From: Nitrososphaerales archaeon TH5896
GTDB taxonomy: Archaea > Thermoproteota > Nitrososphaeria > Nitrososphaerales > Nitrososphaeraceae
Length of the DNA: 6,015 nucleotides
Assembly (NCBI GenBank): GCA_014523625.1
Contig: JAATVP010000277.1
Span: forward strand, 1-6,015
Direction of reading: 5' to 3'
The position numbers and the translations under genes are program-made. Below the pieces are notes generated by a model. That model was given only the letters and a program-made list of their open reading frames with translations, ran no database searches and had not been told where the DNA came from. This document shows positions 5,376 to 6,015 of this stretch, piece by piece (the stretch's first letter is position 1; each line of letters begins with the position of its first letter).

Positions 5376-5415
5376 TCTTATTATCTAACTAAAGATCAAG
5401 ATCTGACTGACAAGG

Positions 5416-5443
5416 ATAACCAAAGGAGCCCACCTTTGATTAT
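5416..5443 (+). terminator. Hairpin between convergent genes
   Basis: CAAAGG (5421-5426) pairs with CCTTTG (5433-5438) around a 6-base loop. After one mismatch, four more A-T pairs extend the stem (5416-5419 with 5440-5443). It lies 40 bases past the acetyltransferase stop and contains the stop codon (5440-5442) of the facing minus-strand gene. No long T-run follows, so it may be an attenuated or 3'-protecting structure rather than a strong terminator. Confidence 0.35.
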
Positions 5444-6015
5444 TTGATAATAAGTTCGTAAGTTGTGCTGTAATTCCATCCAGATGGAAATGCAAAGGAT
5501 TCCGCAGAAGTATTTTTATCAATACTAGTCACATCTCCCATAAAACTAATATCATGCTTGCCAGGATTTAGTGGTTTTACAAACACCCAATTGCCGTCTG
5601 AAATCGCAGAGGTTGTTGTATTTGCAGGAAGACCTAAGATATTGTTTTCGGGCAGAGTAAAATTGAACGGGGGCGACTGTGTACGATATTTTTCTAGTTC
5701 TATTTTTGGAATCTCTTGACCGTCAATGCTAGCATGCAGGTCAGTAACCTGGTCTTGAAATGTTTTTGCACAAATACTCAAATCCGTGATTGTTTTGAAT
5801 TCAGGAAATTCTGCAAACGAACATTCTGAATTAAGTATAGGGAAAAGAATTGCTGTTCCAGTAGGAACAGTGCATTCTCTAATTACTGATTTGCCATAAG
5901 TCCCAGGAAAGAACCAAACAGGCCCTCGCTGATTTTCTGAACAGTATTTACCTGTGTCATCATATGCAGGATTAACTTCCCTTGGTATTGAATAAGCCCA
6001 CTGCCACCATTTAGC
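5440..6015 (-). CDS. Exported Trp/Cys-containing protein, unknown function (N-terminus outside window)
   Basis: The frame is open from the stop at 5440 to the window edge, giving 191 visible residues. A TTG at 5781 could be mistaken for a start, but the protein-like sequence continues upstream without a break, so the gene begins beyond 6015. Visible blocks are KWWQWAYSIP (2-11), GPVWFFPGTYG (31-41), REC (46-48), TAILFPILNSECSFAE (54-69), VTDLHASIDG, YRTQSPPF, AISDGNWVFVKPLNPGKHDISF and a final strand TYELIIK. Four Cys (25, 48, 65, 82) may form disulfides. Several sequons (FNFT, ANTT, KNTS, WNYS) and the lack of catalytic motifs fit an exocellular beta-sandwich-like protein. I recall similar hypothetical proteins in Thaumarchaeota and soil bacteria, with no known function. 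A signal peptide is expected upstream. Confidence 0.82.
   Translation of the reverse strand, partial: AKWWQWAYSIPREVNPAYDDTGKYCSENQRGPVWFFPGTYGKSVIRECTVPTGTAILFPILNSECSFAEFPEFKTITDLSICAKTFQDQVTDLHASIDGQEIPKIELEKYRTQSPPFNFTLPENNILGLPANTTTSAISDGNWVFVKPLNPGKHDISFMGDVTSIDKNTSAESFAFPSGWNYSTTYELIIK

Noticed and set aside
5440..5781. Gene start at the TTG at 5781
   Set aside because: The frame stays open to the window end with strongly protein-like sequence (WWQWA, GPVWFF, ECS blocks), so the TTG is an internal Leu codon.

Overview
The window looks like chromosomal DNA of an ammonia-oxidising thaumarchaeon (Nitrososphaeria, soil type such as Nitrososphaera or Nitrosocosmicus). This is inferred from several things. 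The DNA is AT-rich (roughly 35-40 % GC by eye). There are no convincing Shine-Dalgarno sites. AT-rich TATA-like boxes sit about 25-30 bases before most start codons, which implies leaderless or nearly leaderless mRNAs. Two proteins are sequon-rich and probably exported, of kinds I associate with this group. No rRNA, tRNA, CRISPR array, transposase or complete mobile element is visible.

Layout. Bases 1-261 show no convincing gene. Bases 262-1101 (-) encode a classical NADP(H)-type short-chain dehydrogenase/reductase. Bases 1133-1597 are a gene-free stretch with two sizeable inverted repeats (1267-1314 and 1382-1449). Bases 1598-2023 (-) encode a small protein resembling the dimeric alpha/beta-barrel (antibiotic biosynthesis monooxygenase-like) fold; its 5' end is ambiguous because of a nine-A homopolymer. 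Bases 2138-2689 (+) encode an exported or membrane-anchored beta-rich protein of unknown function with a leaderless GTG start. A short tail-like echo of its C-terminus and an 11-bp hairpin follow. Bases 2797-3327 (-) encode a four-helix membrane protein of unknown function. Bases 3328-3633 are intergenic with one tiny CxxC open frame. Bases 3634-4713 (+) encode a radical SAM enzyme with a SPASM/twitch-like C-terminal cysteine cluster. Bases 4791-5375 (+) encode a GNAT N-acetyltransferase whose 3' half is noticeably more GC-rich. Bases 5440-6015 (-) hold the C-terminal 191 residues of an exported Trp/Cys-containing protein that runs off the window.

How the genes may work together. Most look like independent single-gene transcription units. 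They are divergent or convergent, each has its own TATA candidate, and both convergent pairs have a hairpin that overlaps the stop codon of the minus-strand gene. The only plausible functional pair is the radical SAM enzyme and the GNAT acetyltransferase: same strand, 77-base gap. They could act in one modification pathway, but no substrate can be read from the sequence. I see no established defence, mobile or secretion system here. The most useful leads are the homopolymer at the 5' end of the monooxygenase-like gene, the radical SAM/GNAT pair with a tiny CxxC peptide frame upstream, and the structured 1.27-1.46 kb intergenic DNA.
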